A program made the position numbers and the translations under genes. A stretch of 64,000 bases of DNA from Channallabes apus (taxonomy: Eukaryota; Chordata; Actinopteri; Siluriformes; Clariidae). The notes beneath the pieces are model-generated. The model was given only the letters and a program-made list of their open reading frames with translations. It was not told the origin of the DNA and did no database searches. The DNA is taken from the NCBI GenBank assembly GCA_030522415.1, contig CM060109.1:31269892-31333891 (forward strand), written 5' to 3'. Of this stretch, positions 31,113-41,925 are shown piece by piece; positions within the stretch are counted from its first letter, which is position 1; every line of letters begins with the position of its first letter.

Positions 31113-32127
31113 ATGGGGAGAGGATCACCAATTCCCACAATGTTGCGCAGAAAGATAGTGGAGCAATATCAGAAAGGTGTTACCCAGCGAAAAATTGCAA
31201 AGACTTTGCAGTTATCATCATCAACTGTGCATAATATCATCTGAAGATTCAGAGAATCTGGAACAATCTCTGTGTGTAAGGGTCAAGGGCGTAAAACCAT
31301 ACTGGATGCCCGTGATCTCCGGGCCCTTAAACGACACTGCACCACAAACAGGAATGCTACTGTAAAGGAAATCACAGATTGGGCTCAGGAATACTTTCAG
31401 AAACCATTGTCAGTGAACACAATCCACCATGCCATCCGCCGTTGCCAGCTGAAACTCTACAGTGCAAAGAAGAAGCCATTTCTAAGCAAGATCCACAAGC
31501 ACAGGCGTTTTCATTGGGCCAGGGATCATTTAAAATGGAGTGTGGCAAAATGGAAGACTGTTCTGTGGTCAGACGAGTCACGATTCGAAGTTCTTGTTGG
31601 AAATGTGGGACGCCATGTCATCCGGACCAAAGAGGACAAGTACAACCCAAGTTTTTATCAACGCTCAGTTCTCTGATGGTATGGGGTTGCATGAGTGCGT
31701 GTGGCATGGGCAGCTTGCATGTCTGGAAAGGCACCATCAATGCAGAAAAATATATTCAGGTTCTAGAACAACATACTGTATGCTCCCATCCAGACGTCAT
31801 CTCTTTCAGGGAAGACCCTGCATTTTTCAACAAGATAATGCCAGACCACATTCTGCATCAATCACAACATCATGGCTGTGTAGGAGAAGGATCCGGGTAC
31901 TGAAATGGCCAGTCTGCAGTCCAGATCTTTCCCCTATAGAGAACATTTGGCGCATCATAAAGAGGAAGGTGCGACAAAGAAGGCCCAAGACGATTGAACA
32001 GTTAAAGGCCTGTATTAGAGAAGAATGGGAGAGCATTCTTATTTCTAAACTTGAGAAACTGGTCTCCTCGGTCCCCAGACGTCTGTTGAGTGTTGTAAGA
32101 AGAAGGGGAGATGCCACACAGTGGTGA
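31113..32127 (+). pseudogene. Tc1-like DD34E transposase, broken
   Basis: Starts MGRGSPIPTMLRRKIVEQYQ, with the paired-type helix-turn-helix QRKIAKTLQLSSSTVHNII, then a second DNA-binding part. Catalytic residues lie in LWSDESRFE, FQQDNARPH and SPDLSPIENIW. The second Asp and the Glu are separated by 34 residues. Three breaks: an in-frame TGA at 31242-31244, a frame change at about 31660-31676, and another at about 31770-31785. It would have cut and rejoined transposon ends at TA sites. All three catalytic positions are still encoded, in different frames. Confidence 0.9.
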
Positions 32128-32479
32128 AAATGGCCTTGTCCCAACTTTTTGGGGATTTGTTGACACCGTGAAACTTGGAATCAACATATTTTTCCTTTAA
32201 GATGATACATTTTCTCGGATTAAACTTTTGATCTGTCATCTATATTCTATTCTGAATAAAATATTGATGTTTGCCATCTCCACATCATTGCATTCAGTTT
32301 TTATTCACAATTTGTTTAGTGTCCCAACTTTTTTGGAATCCGGTTTGTATATTGGTGAACAATTTTTTATTCTCATGATCAGTTAGAGAAAACTTGACAT
32401 CTTTTGTGCACTGATGAAAAAAATTTACATTTCGATTCTCAAATCAATGCATTGGTCATGATAATGTATTGGCTATTAT

Positions 32480-32851
32480 TCATTCATTCATTTTCTATAC
32501 CGCTTAATCCTGTGTTCAGGGTCGCGGGGGACCTGGAGCCTATCCCAGGAGACTTCGGGCACTAGGCGGGGTACACCCTGGACAGGGTGCCAATCCATCG
32601 CAGGGCACACACACACACACTCACACAACCAATCACACACTACGGGTAATTTAGGAACGCCAATTAGCCTAACCTGCATATCTTTGGACTGTGGGAGGAA
32701 ACCGGAGTACCCGGAGGAAACCCACCAAGCACGGGGAGAACATGCAAACTCCATGCACACAGAGACGGGAATCGAACCTGGCCGGGGAATCGAACCCAGA
32801 CCCTGGAGGTGCAAGGCGACAGTGCTAACCACTACACCACCGCGCCGCCGT
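32480..32851 (-). repeat. SINE A, full-length, with 13-bp target duplication
   Basis: Reversed SINE A beginning with (ATTC)n and ending CACTACACCACCGCGCCGCC. TATTGGCTATTAT flanks it at 32467-32479 and 32852-32864. Little divergence from the family pattern and a perfect duplication suggest a fairly recent insertion. Confidence 0.88.
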
Positions 32852-32865
32852 TATTGGCTATTATA

Positions 32866-33145
32866 ATATGGTAATTGAAATAATAATAATAAAAACAATT
32901 AATGACACCACAAATCAGAAAGGAATTTATTTATTTCTTTCCTTTAAAATAGTTACAAACTTGCTTTAAAAGGAATTAGAACTGCAATATTCTCAACTTT
33001 GCTCCTCCTCTGAATTTACACTCTTGTCTGGTTTGGTGTTCAGGCAGGTGTGATGGTCTGTGTTTTGTTTCATTGTTATTTGCTCCCGCTACATCTGCGC
33101 CCAACTTAAGCTGCAAAAGCAGGCTGTAAAGCAAAAACAACCCCA

Positions 33146-33190
<45 letters not shown>

Positions 33191-34129
33191 GTCATTAATC
33201 AAACAACTGTTCTCTGTGCATGTGGGAGTCTCATTTTAAAGCATTTTTTAATGTGACTTGTATCCTGAGCACTTGCCTGTGTCCAATTATTTATAACTTT
33301 TATTACTAAAGATGCAGAATCTGGGGTGCTAAAGAGTATTTCTTACATACAGTACATATCTATGTGAAAACTACTATTTTGTTTAAAATCATGAGTGTTA
33401 TAAACTGTTGAGGTGGTATATGACGAAGTGGTATGGTTGGTTAAAATCATGTGGTATTTTGTTCAAGTGCATCAGTATTGTTGTAAGAAACTTCCTGAGG
33501 AGACATTTCACTATCTACAGTACTGTATGCTACACGTTCGTGCCCTTTTTTCGAATTTCTCAGAAGATAACTGCAATAATGATTCAGACCAGAGACGGAA
33601 AAAAAAATGGTCTGTCATGATGCATGAAGGTGCAATTGGGAAATGTTCTCCTATTCAATGTCTGTCAAACATGTGATAAGCCAATATTGATAAAAGCTGT
33701 AATCCAAATGCACCCATGCAGTCATTACACACACTCCTTTATCGTATTTTAGATAATACCAAACCACTAAAAATTGTGAAACTGAATTTAAAAGCATTCT
33801 CATAATCCAATATAATGTTATGCCTTTTCAAGCCCTTTCCTTCCAATGACTTCCAGACCTATATGACAAAGTCCATTGATTTGTCTCCTTTTTCCTTGCT
33901 GTTGTTGTTTTTACTGACAATGAGTGTGACCTTTGATAAACAAACACAGTATATATCCTAGTAAATCGTTTGTCAATAATCAAGAATAATTTTGCAATGG
34001 ACAAACCAATACTAAACAATGGGTCAGAATGATCTTTAATTTATTAGAGAGTGACTTCTACAGTAGGTGAGGTCAGTGGCAGTGTGTAGGTGGGTGTAAG
34101 TGGGTGTAGGTGGTGCCAGTAACACTGGC
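32866..34129. other. No gene seen; (CT)n tract
   Basis: Contains a (CT)n microsatellite at 33151-33187. ORFs at 33408-33676 overlap in two frames and are unsupported. Confidence 0.5.
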
Positions 34130-34310
34130 ACCAGTGTTGGGGGATGTTACTTTTTAAAGTAACTAACTACATTGCAAAATTACTGTCATTAAAAAGTAAT
34201 CAGTTACATTACAGCTTTACTTTCTGGTAAAAGTAACTACTGTAGTTAGAGTACTTTTCCATTGCAGAAAATAAAAACTCCTTTGTGATTTCTCATGCAT
34301 GTTGTTTCAG
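34130..34310 (+). mobile_element. hAT-type terminus fragment
   Basis: CAGTGTTGGGGGATGTTACT followed by repeated AAGTAACTA/AAAGTAATC motifs resembles the 5' end of a common fish hAT element. The matching right end was not found, and SINE B is inserted just downstream. Confidence 0.5.
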
Positions 34311-34322
34311 TCAAGAACTTTA

Positions 34323-34585
34323 GGGCAGTGGTGGCTCAATCGGTTAAGGCTAAGGGTTTCTGTGTTACTGATCGGAAGGTCGGGGGTTCGAACCCCAGCA
34401 TCGGCAAGTTGCCACTGTTGAGCCCTTGAGCAAGGCCCTTAACCCTATCTGCTCCAGGGGCGCTGTAAGCTGGCTGACCCTGCGCTCTGACCCCAGTTTC
34501 CTAATTGGGATATGCGAAGAAGAAATTTCGCTGTGCTGTAAAAAGTACATGTGACAATAATTGAATATTCTTCTTCTTCTTCTTC
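34323..34585 (+). repeat. SINE B, full-length, with 17-bp target duplication
   Basis: Head GTGGCTCAATCGGTTAAGGC (box A-like) and GGGGGTTCGAACCCC (box B), body TTGAGCAAGGCCCTTAACCC, end ATGTGACAATAATTGAATA then (TTC)n. TTCAGTCAAGAACTTTA flanks it at 34306-34322 and 34586-34602. Confidence 0.88.
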
Positions 34586-34602
34586 TTCAGTCAAGAACTT
34601 TA

Positions 34603-36309
34603 TAATTATTCTACCATCATCACTCACCGAAGTTTGGCCCATAATCTGTTAACTACTAAACTGCAACTTTCACTTGGTGGCCGTAAGTTTGCATTTAGGA
34701 TTTTAGCCACAACCTCAATGACTAGTTGTTTTATCTAAAATATGCATTGTTTAATTCACATCACCAAAATATTTTATTTATACAGACATGTCTTTTCTGT
34801 CTATACTAATGATTACGTAGTGGTGCACCAATAAAGAATATATATTGTATCAGTTAAGATACACTATACACATTTTTATATTCTCTCTTCAACTTACAAA
34901 AAAAAGAAATAAATATCATGGCATTTTATCCCCCCTACCCCCACCCCCTAGTTTTAATTAAGTGCGAGACGTATATGTCATATACTGTATATTACATTGT
35001 ATAAATGTGTGCTATATAAAAAATGTAAGTTTATCTCATTCCTTAAAAACTGTTATTGAATCTCAGGAAGCAATATACACTGCTGGTTCCCAAAGTTTAT
35101 AGTAGAAGTTCATGAGGGCACTTAAAGTTTAATGCTCTGCTGGTGGGGGGTCTTACAGTGTTGCCCTCGAGTGATAAATGTCCAGACCATTTGCCCTGAT
35201 AAATTTAAGTTAAAAGCTTGAGGAAATGGCTCAATGACCAAATCTTTGAGAAGCATTGTAAACATAGAACACCATTTTTCTGTCATCAGCTTAAGTTGTG
35301 CCGAATAATAATCCCATACCATCCAGCACATCTAAAGGGCTAAAAAAGAAATAAAATTAAGGTTTTGGACTGGCCAAAATTCATTGAGATCCTGTGGCAG
35401 ATTCTTAAAAAATTATATAATAAAATGCCCTTAAACATCAATTGAATAGGAAATGGCTATTATTCCCCCAACAATCTGAGACTGATAAAGTCCTACCCCG
35501 AAAAACTTTGTTGCTAAAGGTGGTTCTACATGTTACTGAAATATAATGTGTACTTGTTTTTTTTTCCACACCTGTTACCTGTTTTACATTTTGGGGAAAA
35601 AAATTGTTCATACTGTAATATAATCTATAATGTTTTTGTTGTCACCTGAGGTTATGTGCTTGCTTATAGATAGTAATGAAGGTGATAATGATGGTTGGTT
35701 AACTTCCTTTCACCCCATGACTACTGTATATAAAAGAGAATGGCAAGCATTCAAATTCATACTGTATTTAATTAAGTGAATAAAAAAAAAAAGTTTTGTT
35801 TATACCAAATACATGATATGGCACCGTACTTTGTATACACATTGCCATCAAACCTATTTCAGACTTACTCTTCAATTTGATGTTTTAATAACCTACTCTT
35901 GGAAGTATTACCTACTGACTTTGTAGTATGACTGTGAATGCAGGAACATTTTGTCTCCTTAGTAGTGAAGGAAAATTGCAATGCTACAGCAAAGACATCC
36001 TGTACAGCTGCCTGTTTCCATTTTTGTGGCAATAGTTTGTGGGAAACCCACATATGTATGTGATGGTCAATTGGTCAGTTGTCCACAATCTTTTGTTGTC
36101 ATAGCGTATATTTTAATTGACATTAGAAATATGCAAAAAATTAAATTTTTATTAAAAATCAGTAAGGTGATGTTACTTTTTCACAGCAGTGTATATACCA
36201 TTTTTTGGAGTAAGCCATAATGAGCCACGCTGTCATGTGTGTATTGATTATTTTGCCAGCTTGTTCTTACAATATGGTCATTTCTGTGTTTTTTGCATAC
36301 TCTGCTATA
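34603..36309. other. No gene seen; possible Tc1 remnant
   Basis: At about 35370-35575, CATTGAGATCCTGTGGCAG and GCTAAAGGTGGTTCTACATG recall the end of a Tc1 transposase gene and its 3' flank, but the frame is lost. The rest has no supportable feature. Confidence 0.4.
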
Positions 36310-36311
36310 CA

Positions 36312-37808
36312 CACTGTAAAAAATAAATAGTAAATTATACGGTAAAAAACCGGCAGCTGTGGTTGCCAGAATTCTACCGTAAAAAATACGGCAGCACCGT
36401 TATTGCACTGTGGAAAAAAAACCCCGTAAATTTTACGGTAAAAAAATGGCAGCTGTGGTTGCCAGACGTTTACCGTAATTTTTTTTTTTTTACAGATTTT
36501 AATTTTTTTTTTTTTTTACGGTTTATAATTGTCTAATTAACATGTTTGTTGTTATAAAAACAGTTTATTCCTGCCAAATTCCAGGGTTTACAGATTTATG
36601 TTGTAATAATAATAGTTTATTTTCATCTTTTTCCAACTCAGTACTCACACCCATCGTCTATACAACTTTATCCTGTATGGGGGGGGGGTGACTAGTACTT
36701 GGAGGAAACCCACCAAGCATGGGGAGAACATACAAACTCCATGCACACAGAGATGGGAATCGAGCCTGGCCGGGAATCGAACCCGGACCCTGGTGGTGGA
36801 AGGCGACAGTGCTAACCACTACACTACCATGCTTGCTACACAATTGCTGTCGTTGTTGTTGGACTATTTGTTTTATTATGAATAACCACAGTGAATTCAT
36901 TCAGCAATTCGGTGAAAGCATCATTTTATAACACTCGCTGGGAGCTAAAAAAGATAGAAGTTACATTGCTAAGCATTCAGATTTAACTGTTAAGAAACTA
37001 TTACGAATACTTTTATACTAATTGATGAATACAAACCTATATCAAATCATCAAAACCCATCCAAATTTAATAAATTCTCGGACATCAGCATGGCCCCATG
37101 TATTTTTTAATAAATACAGCAAAACAATATTTAAATTCTCAAAATCAAATATACAAATGTCAAGGTGTACATTTTTTTGGGCAGACAATCTAAGTATGGC
37201 GGTGGGGGCGGGCGAAGTGGTGCGTGCTAGCGGCTGTCCTTGCCACAGTGATCAAATGGCGGAATACCATTCACAAATTTGAAGTCCTTGGTTAATGTAA
37301 ATTAGATGGCTATAAACCGTAGAAAAAAATATTAAAATCCATAAAATATACAGTATATTGATTGCAGTCCCGTACAACCAATAACGTTGCTACTGTATTT
37401 TTTATGGTATATTTCTGCCAACCACAGCTGCCAGTTTTTTACCATAAATTTTTAAAGTTTATTTTTTACAGAGCAGATACAGTATTTTTCAGATTTTTAA
37501 ACTCTGTCAACAAAGGTTTAGTAAAATATAAACTGATGCTTCATGATATTAGTAACAAATACCTTCTCTTAGAGTTTCCTTTTTATAAATACAGCATATC
37601 ATAAATTTTACTGCAGTAAACCATATTTTCATAAATATTTCATATTTTCATGTTTTTAACTGTTAAATTTAAGGTATTACTCTGTAAAACTAATTACAGT
37701 TTTTCACTGTAAATTCTACGGTCATCCCAAGTTTTGTGAAATACAGTTTTATTCTGTAGCATTTATACGGTATTTTACTGTTAGAATTACAAAAAAATTT
37801 TTACAGTG
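36312..37808 (-). mobile_element. CACTG-ended DNA transposon, copy 2, inverted
   Basis: Starts CACTGTAAAAAATAAATAG and ends AATTTTTACAGTG, with CA on both sides. Read on the minus strand it follows copy 1 (4726-6243) along its length, including the SINE A at the same internal position. It keeps parts of the SINE that copy 1 lost. Confidence 0.75.
36660..36832 (-). repeat. SINE A copy inside CACTG element copy 2
   Basis: Head, box A and both box B-like segments are kept. The body is cut short next to a poly-G tract. It is the partner of 5685-5834. Confidence 0.75.
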
Positions 37809-37954
37809 CAATGACAGACGTACAAATATACAGACAGTCAAAAATGTTTCTGAGACTGGTTCCTTGTCCTCCAATGTATGAAACGTTAAACTTAAATGTT
37901 AAGTTAAGAGCAAGCTCTGACCATCGTATAAACAAAGCCTTTCCAAACCTACAC

Positions 37955-38900
37955 TTCTCTATGTGAAAAAGTTATTGCCCCAAAACCTAATAACTGGATG
38001 TGCCACCACTGGCGGCAACAACTGCAATTAAGTGTTTGTTAACTGGCAATTCACATCACTGTGGAGGAATTTTGGCCCACTCTACTATACAGAATTCTTT
38101 TAATTCAGGCAAATTGGAGGGTATTTCAGGATGAATAACCTGTTTAAGGTCATGCCATGGCATCTCAATCGGATTTATGATGTTCTTTTTTTTTAATGCT
38201 GTGTTCGTTTTGACTAGATCTGTCTCATCAGTCCACAGAATATTTGGCCCAACGTCTTGGGTATAGTGTAATCAAGATGTTTTTTGGCAAATGTGAGTCA
38301 AGCCTTTGTGTTCTTTTTGGTCAGTAGTGGCTTTTGCCTTGGAACTCTACCTTGGATGCCATTTTTGCCCAGTGTACTTCTTGTTGTTAAATCAGGAACA
38401 CTGACATTATATGATACTTAAGTGAGGTCTGCAGTTCTTTAGATTCGGTTCTGGTTTCTTTTATGAGCTCTTTGTTGTATGAGTGCTCTTGGAGTAATTT
38501 TCACAGGCTGGCCACTCCTGGGAAGGTTCAACACTGTTCCAAGTTTTCTCCATTTGTGAATAATGGCTCTCACTGTGGATCGTTGAGGTCCCAAAGCCTT
38601 AGAAAGAGACTTTTTTCTTTGTTTCATATCTGTTCTTGAATTACTTTTGTTTGCGGCATGATGTGTTGCTTTTTGAGTTCATTTAACTCTGCAGCTTTCC
38701 AAAAACATGGTTCATGCATGATTTAGCAAGGAAGGGCAATTACTTTTTCACATAGAGTCAGGCAGTTTAAACTGCTTTTTTTCCCTTAATAAATTAAATA
38801 ATCATTGAAAAAACTGCATTTTATATTTAATTGGGTTATCTTTGTGTAATATTATATTTTGTTTGATGATCAAATATCCGAAAAATGTAATTAAACTTTA
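37955..38900 (-). mobile_element. Tc1-like remnant, family D, reverse copy
   Basis: On the minus strand it carries the N-terminal transposase stretch KALGPQRSTVRAIIHKWRK (38439-38627) and the GCAATTACTTTTTCACA-type inner repeat. The frame is lost elsewhere and the ends are eroded. It is a diverged relative of 39055-40293, in the opposite orientation. Confidence 0.7.
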
Positions 38901-39054
38901 AGAATCCTTCCTTTGTTATTTAGCAGCTTATAAAAGCAAATCTTATTATTTTGCATGATGAGCTAGAAGTACAGTGGCAGAAAGCATTGAGTTTGCTGTT
39001 GAGGCACAGTCAGTAAAAAAAATAAAATAAAAAAAAATAACATACATATATATA

Positions 39055-40290
39055 CAGTGGTGTGAAAAACTATTTGCCCCCTTCCTGATTCCTTATTCTT
39101 TTGCATGTTTGTCACACTTAAATGTTTCTACTCATCAAAAACCGTTAACTATTAGTCAAAGATAACATAATTGAACACAAAATGCAGTTTTTAAATGAAG
39201 GTTTACGTTATTAAGGGAGAAAAAAAACTCCAAATCTACATGGCCCTGTGTGAAAAAGTGATTGCCCCCCTTGTTAAAAAATAACTTAACTGTGGTTTAT
39301 TACACCTGAGTTCAATTTCTGTAGTCACCCCCAGGCCTGATTACCGCCACACCTGTTTCAATCAAGAAATCACTTAAATAGGAGCTACCTGACACAGAGA
39401 AGTAGACCAAAAGCACCTCAAAAGCTAGACATCATGCCAAGATCCAAAGAAATTCAGGAACAAATGAGAACAAAAGTAATTGAGATCTATCAGTGTGGTA
39501 AAGGTTATAAAGCCATTTCTAAAGCTTTGGGACTCCAGCGAACCACAGTGAGAGCCATTATCCACAAATGGCAAAAACATGGAACAGTGGTGAACCTTCC
39601 CAGTAGTGGCCGGCCAACCAAAATTACCCCAAGAGCGCAGAGACAACTCATCCGAGAGGCCACAAAAGACCCCAGGACAACATCTAAAGAACTGCAGGCC
39701 TCACTTGCCTCAATTAAGGTCAGTGTTCAAGACTCCACCATAAGAAAGAGACTGGGCAAAAGCGATCTTGGGTGGTGCAGCAGGACAATGACCCAAAACA
39801 CACCAGCAAATCTACCTCTGAATGGCTGAAGAAAAACAAAATGAAGACTTGAGTGGCCTAGTCAAAGTCCTGACCTGAATCCTATTGAGATGTTGTGGCA
39901 TGACCTTAAAAAGGCGGTTCATGCTAGAAAACCCTCAAATAAAGCTGAATTACAACAATTCTGCAAAGATGAGTGGGCCAAAATTCCTCCAGAGCGCTGT
40001 AAAAGACTTGTTACAAGTTATCGCAAACGCTTGATTGCAGTTATTGCTGCTAAGGGTGGCCCAACCAGTTATTAGGTTCAGGGGGCAATTACTTTTTCAC
40101 ACAGGGCCATGTAGGTTTGGATTTTTTTTCTCCCTAAATAATAAAAGCCCTCATTTAAAAACTGCATTTTGTGTTTACTTGTGTTATCTTTGACTAATAG
40201 TTAAATGTGTTTGATGATAAGAAACATTTTGTGTGACAAACATGCAAAAGAATAAGAAATCAGGAGGGGGGCAAATAGTTTTTCACACCA

Positions 40291-40293
<3 letters not shown>
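39055..40293 (+). mobile_element. Tc1-like transposon, family D, internally deleted
   Basis: About 200-bp inverted repeats starting CAGTGGTGTGAAAAACTATT and ending with the reverse complement, flanked by TA. The inner direct repeat is of the AGTGATTGCCCCC type. The length of 1239 bp is shorter than a full Tc1-like element because the middle of the transposase is missing. Confidence 0.92.
39434..40075 (+). pseudogene. Tc1-like transposase with central deletion
   Basis: The N-terminal DNA-binding part is intact: MPRSKEIQEQMRTKVIEIYQ and the helix-turn-helix near KALGLQRTTVRAIIHKWQK. At about 39760 the sequence jumps from RLGK to the region around the second catalytic Asp (QQDNDPKH in another frame), so the first catalytic Asp is missing. 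The C-terminal end, SPDLNPIEMLWHDLKKAV, is retained with the Glu. Nonfunctional as an enzyme. Confidence 0.88.

Positions 40294-40341
<48 letters not shown>
40294..40341. repeat. (TA)n microsatellite
   Basis: About 24 TA units directly abutting the Tc1 element, possibly grown from its TA target duplication. Confidence 0.95.
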
Positions 40342-40342
<1 letters not shown>

Positions 40343-41606
40343 GTGGACATTGCACACTGTAAAGAACATACTGTAGAATTTACAGTAATTTACTGGCAAA
40401 AAAGTTGCCAATAAATTCCTGTAAAATACCAGTTAATTGCTGTAAAATGGATTACAGCATAATACTGCTTAGCAATTTACAATAAATTGATGTTTGCAGA
40501 ATACAGTATTTTTTTTTACATGATTATAAAATTAAACTTGTAAAAAGGCATTACAGGGTTTTTTTGTAATCCCACTAAATTACAGTACTTGCCTGGCAAC
40601 AAAAGTTGCCAATAAAATCCTGTGAATTTAACAAAAGCCAAGATGTAGCTGTAACATTTTTACTACGAAATTCCTGTAAATAATATTTTAACTGTAACCA
40701 TACTTTACTATTATACTGATGTAAATGCATTAAAACAAAGATTTTGAAAAATAATCACTCAAATTCAAAGCTGTTGTAAGAAAACTGACACCTGACAACA
40801 CTTCAGCACTGTCACTGGTAACATCATCTTACTCTTTCAACTACAGAAAAACTTTGACAAAAAAGCTGTTACAAAACAACTACAAACAACTCAAGATTAA
40901 AGCATAAAGCAATAGTTGAATAAAAGTTAAAGGAACTGTTTGCCTAAAAATAAAAATGGTCAGCATTTCAGTCTATACAGTATGTTGTGTCTCTTTATAC
41001 TGTATGCAATTATTTCAATAATACTCTATCGAGAGTAAGGCGAATAAATCGGTAACAAAAAGCAGGATTCATCAACACCGGCATGACATTACGTTTTTTC
41101 CTTTTGGTTCCGTGATGTTTCGGCTTGCCTGACAAAAACAATTATAAATTAAAAAAAAAAAAGAAGTTAATGACACATTCCTTTACAAAATATACTTAAG
41201 GTTTCAGAGAAACTCATCCAGCGATGTTAATATTTACGTTTTTCAACACCAAAGACAACTGAGCACTTCATGTAACATAAATTTTAATTAATTATAACAC
41301 TTCGATAGCAATGCTGTGCGTGCCAAACTACAAATACTCTCTAGAAAGCAAAGGCAAATAAAGCTAACAAACTGCAGCATATATCAACATTAATTCAAAT
41401 TCAAATTCAAATTTTATTAGTCACATACACAATCATACACAGTATAATATGCAGTGAAATGCTTTTATACGACCGCCAGTGACCTTAAAAAAAAAAGAAG
41501 AAAATAAGAAAATAAAATCTTGTACGTAAAATAAATAATCAATAAAAAGGAAATACTAAAGAAATAATTTTAACTAGTAAAATTTGTAAAATTAACTGTG
41601 CATAAG

Positions 41607-41925
41607 TGTCACGATTCCCTCTCTGTCTGCGTCTGGAGTGGGTGCGAGGCATGATCGCGGAGGCAAGCTGACGGTTAACAAAGTCCTTTTATTTACTTTC
41701 AAACAAAACATAAAACAAACGTACTCCAACACAAACTGAACCTTCGGTAACGGTTGCTAGACGCCTGACTGGAGTCCAGCCAGGCTATTTAAAGAACTAA
41801 ACATAACAATCAAATTAACTTCACACTGGGAAATGAAGTATAACTGAACGAAAAACAAACTGCAACTCAAAAAACAACACAACTATAAATGGCGGTCTGG
41901 CGCCATCTAGGGGTTAACCGTTACA
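41607..41925 (-). repeat. 3' LTR of the small LTR element
   Basis: Clearly homologous to 43457-43795 along its length (shared AGACGCCTGACTG, AGGCTATTTA, ACTGGGAAATGAAGT, CTAGGGGTTAACCGT), but with many differences and without the 40-bp hairpin of the other LTR. Confidence 0.85.

Larger units (their letters stand above)
29665..32347 (+). mobile_element. Tc1-like transposon with long IR/DR ends, family B
   Basis: About 210-bp terminal inverted repeats (29665-29872 and 32132-32347) start CAAACCGGATTCC and end GGAATCCGGTTTG, flanked by TA. Each repeat contains the motif AAAGTTGGGACA twice, at the tip and at the inner end, the IR/DR layout of Tc1-like elements. A broken DD34E transposase lies inside, and a 1.1-kb foreign segment interrupts the left non-coding part. 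Confidence 0.93.
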
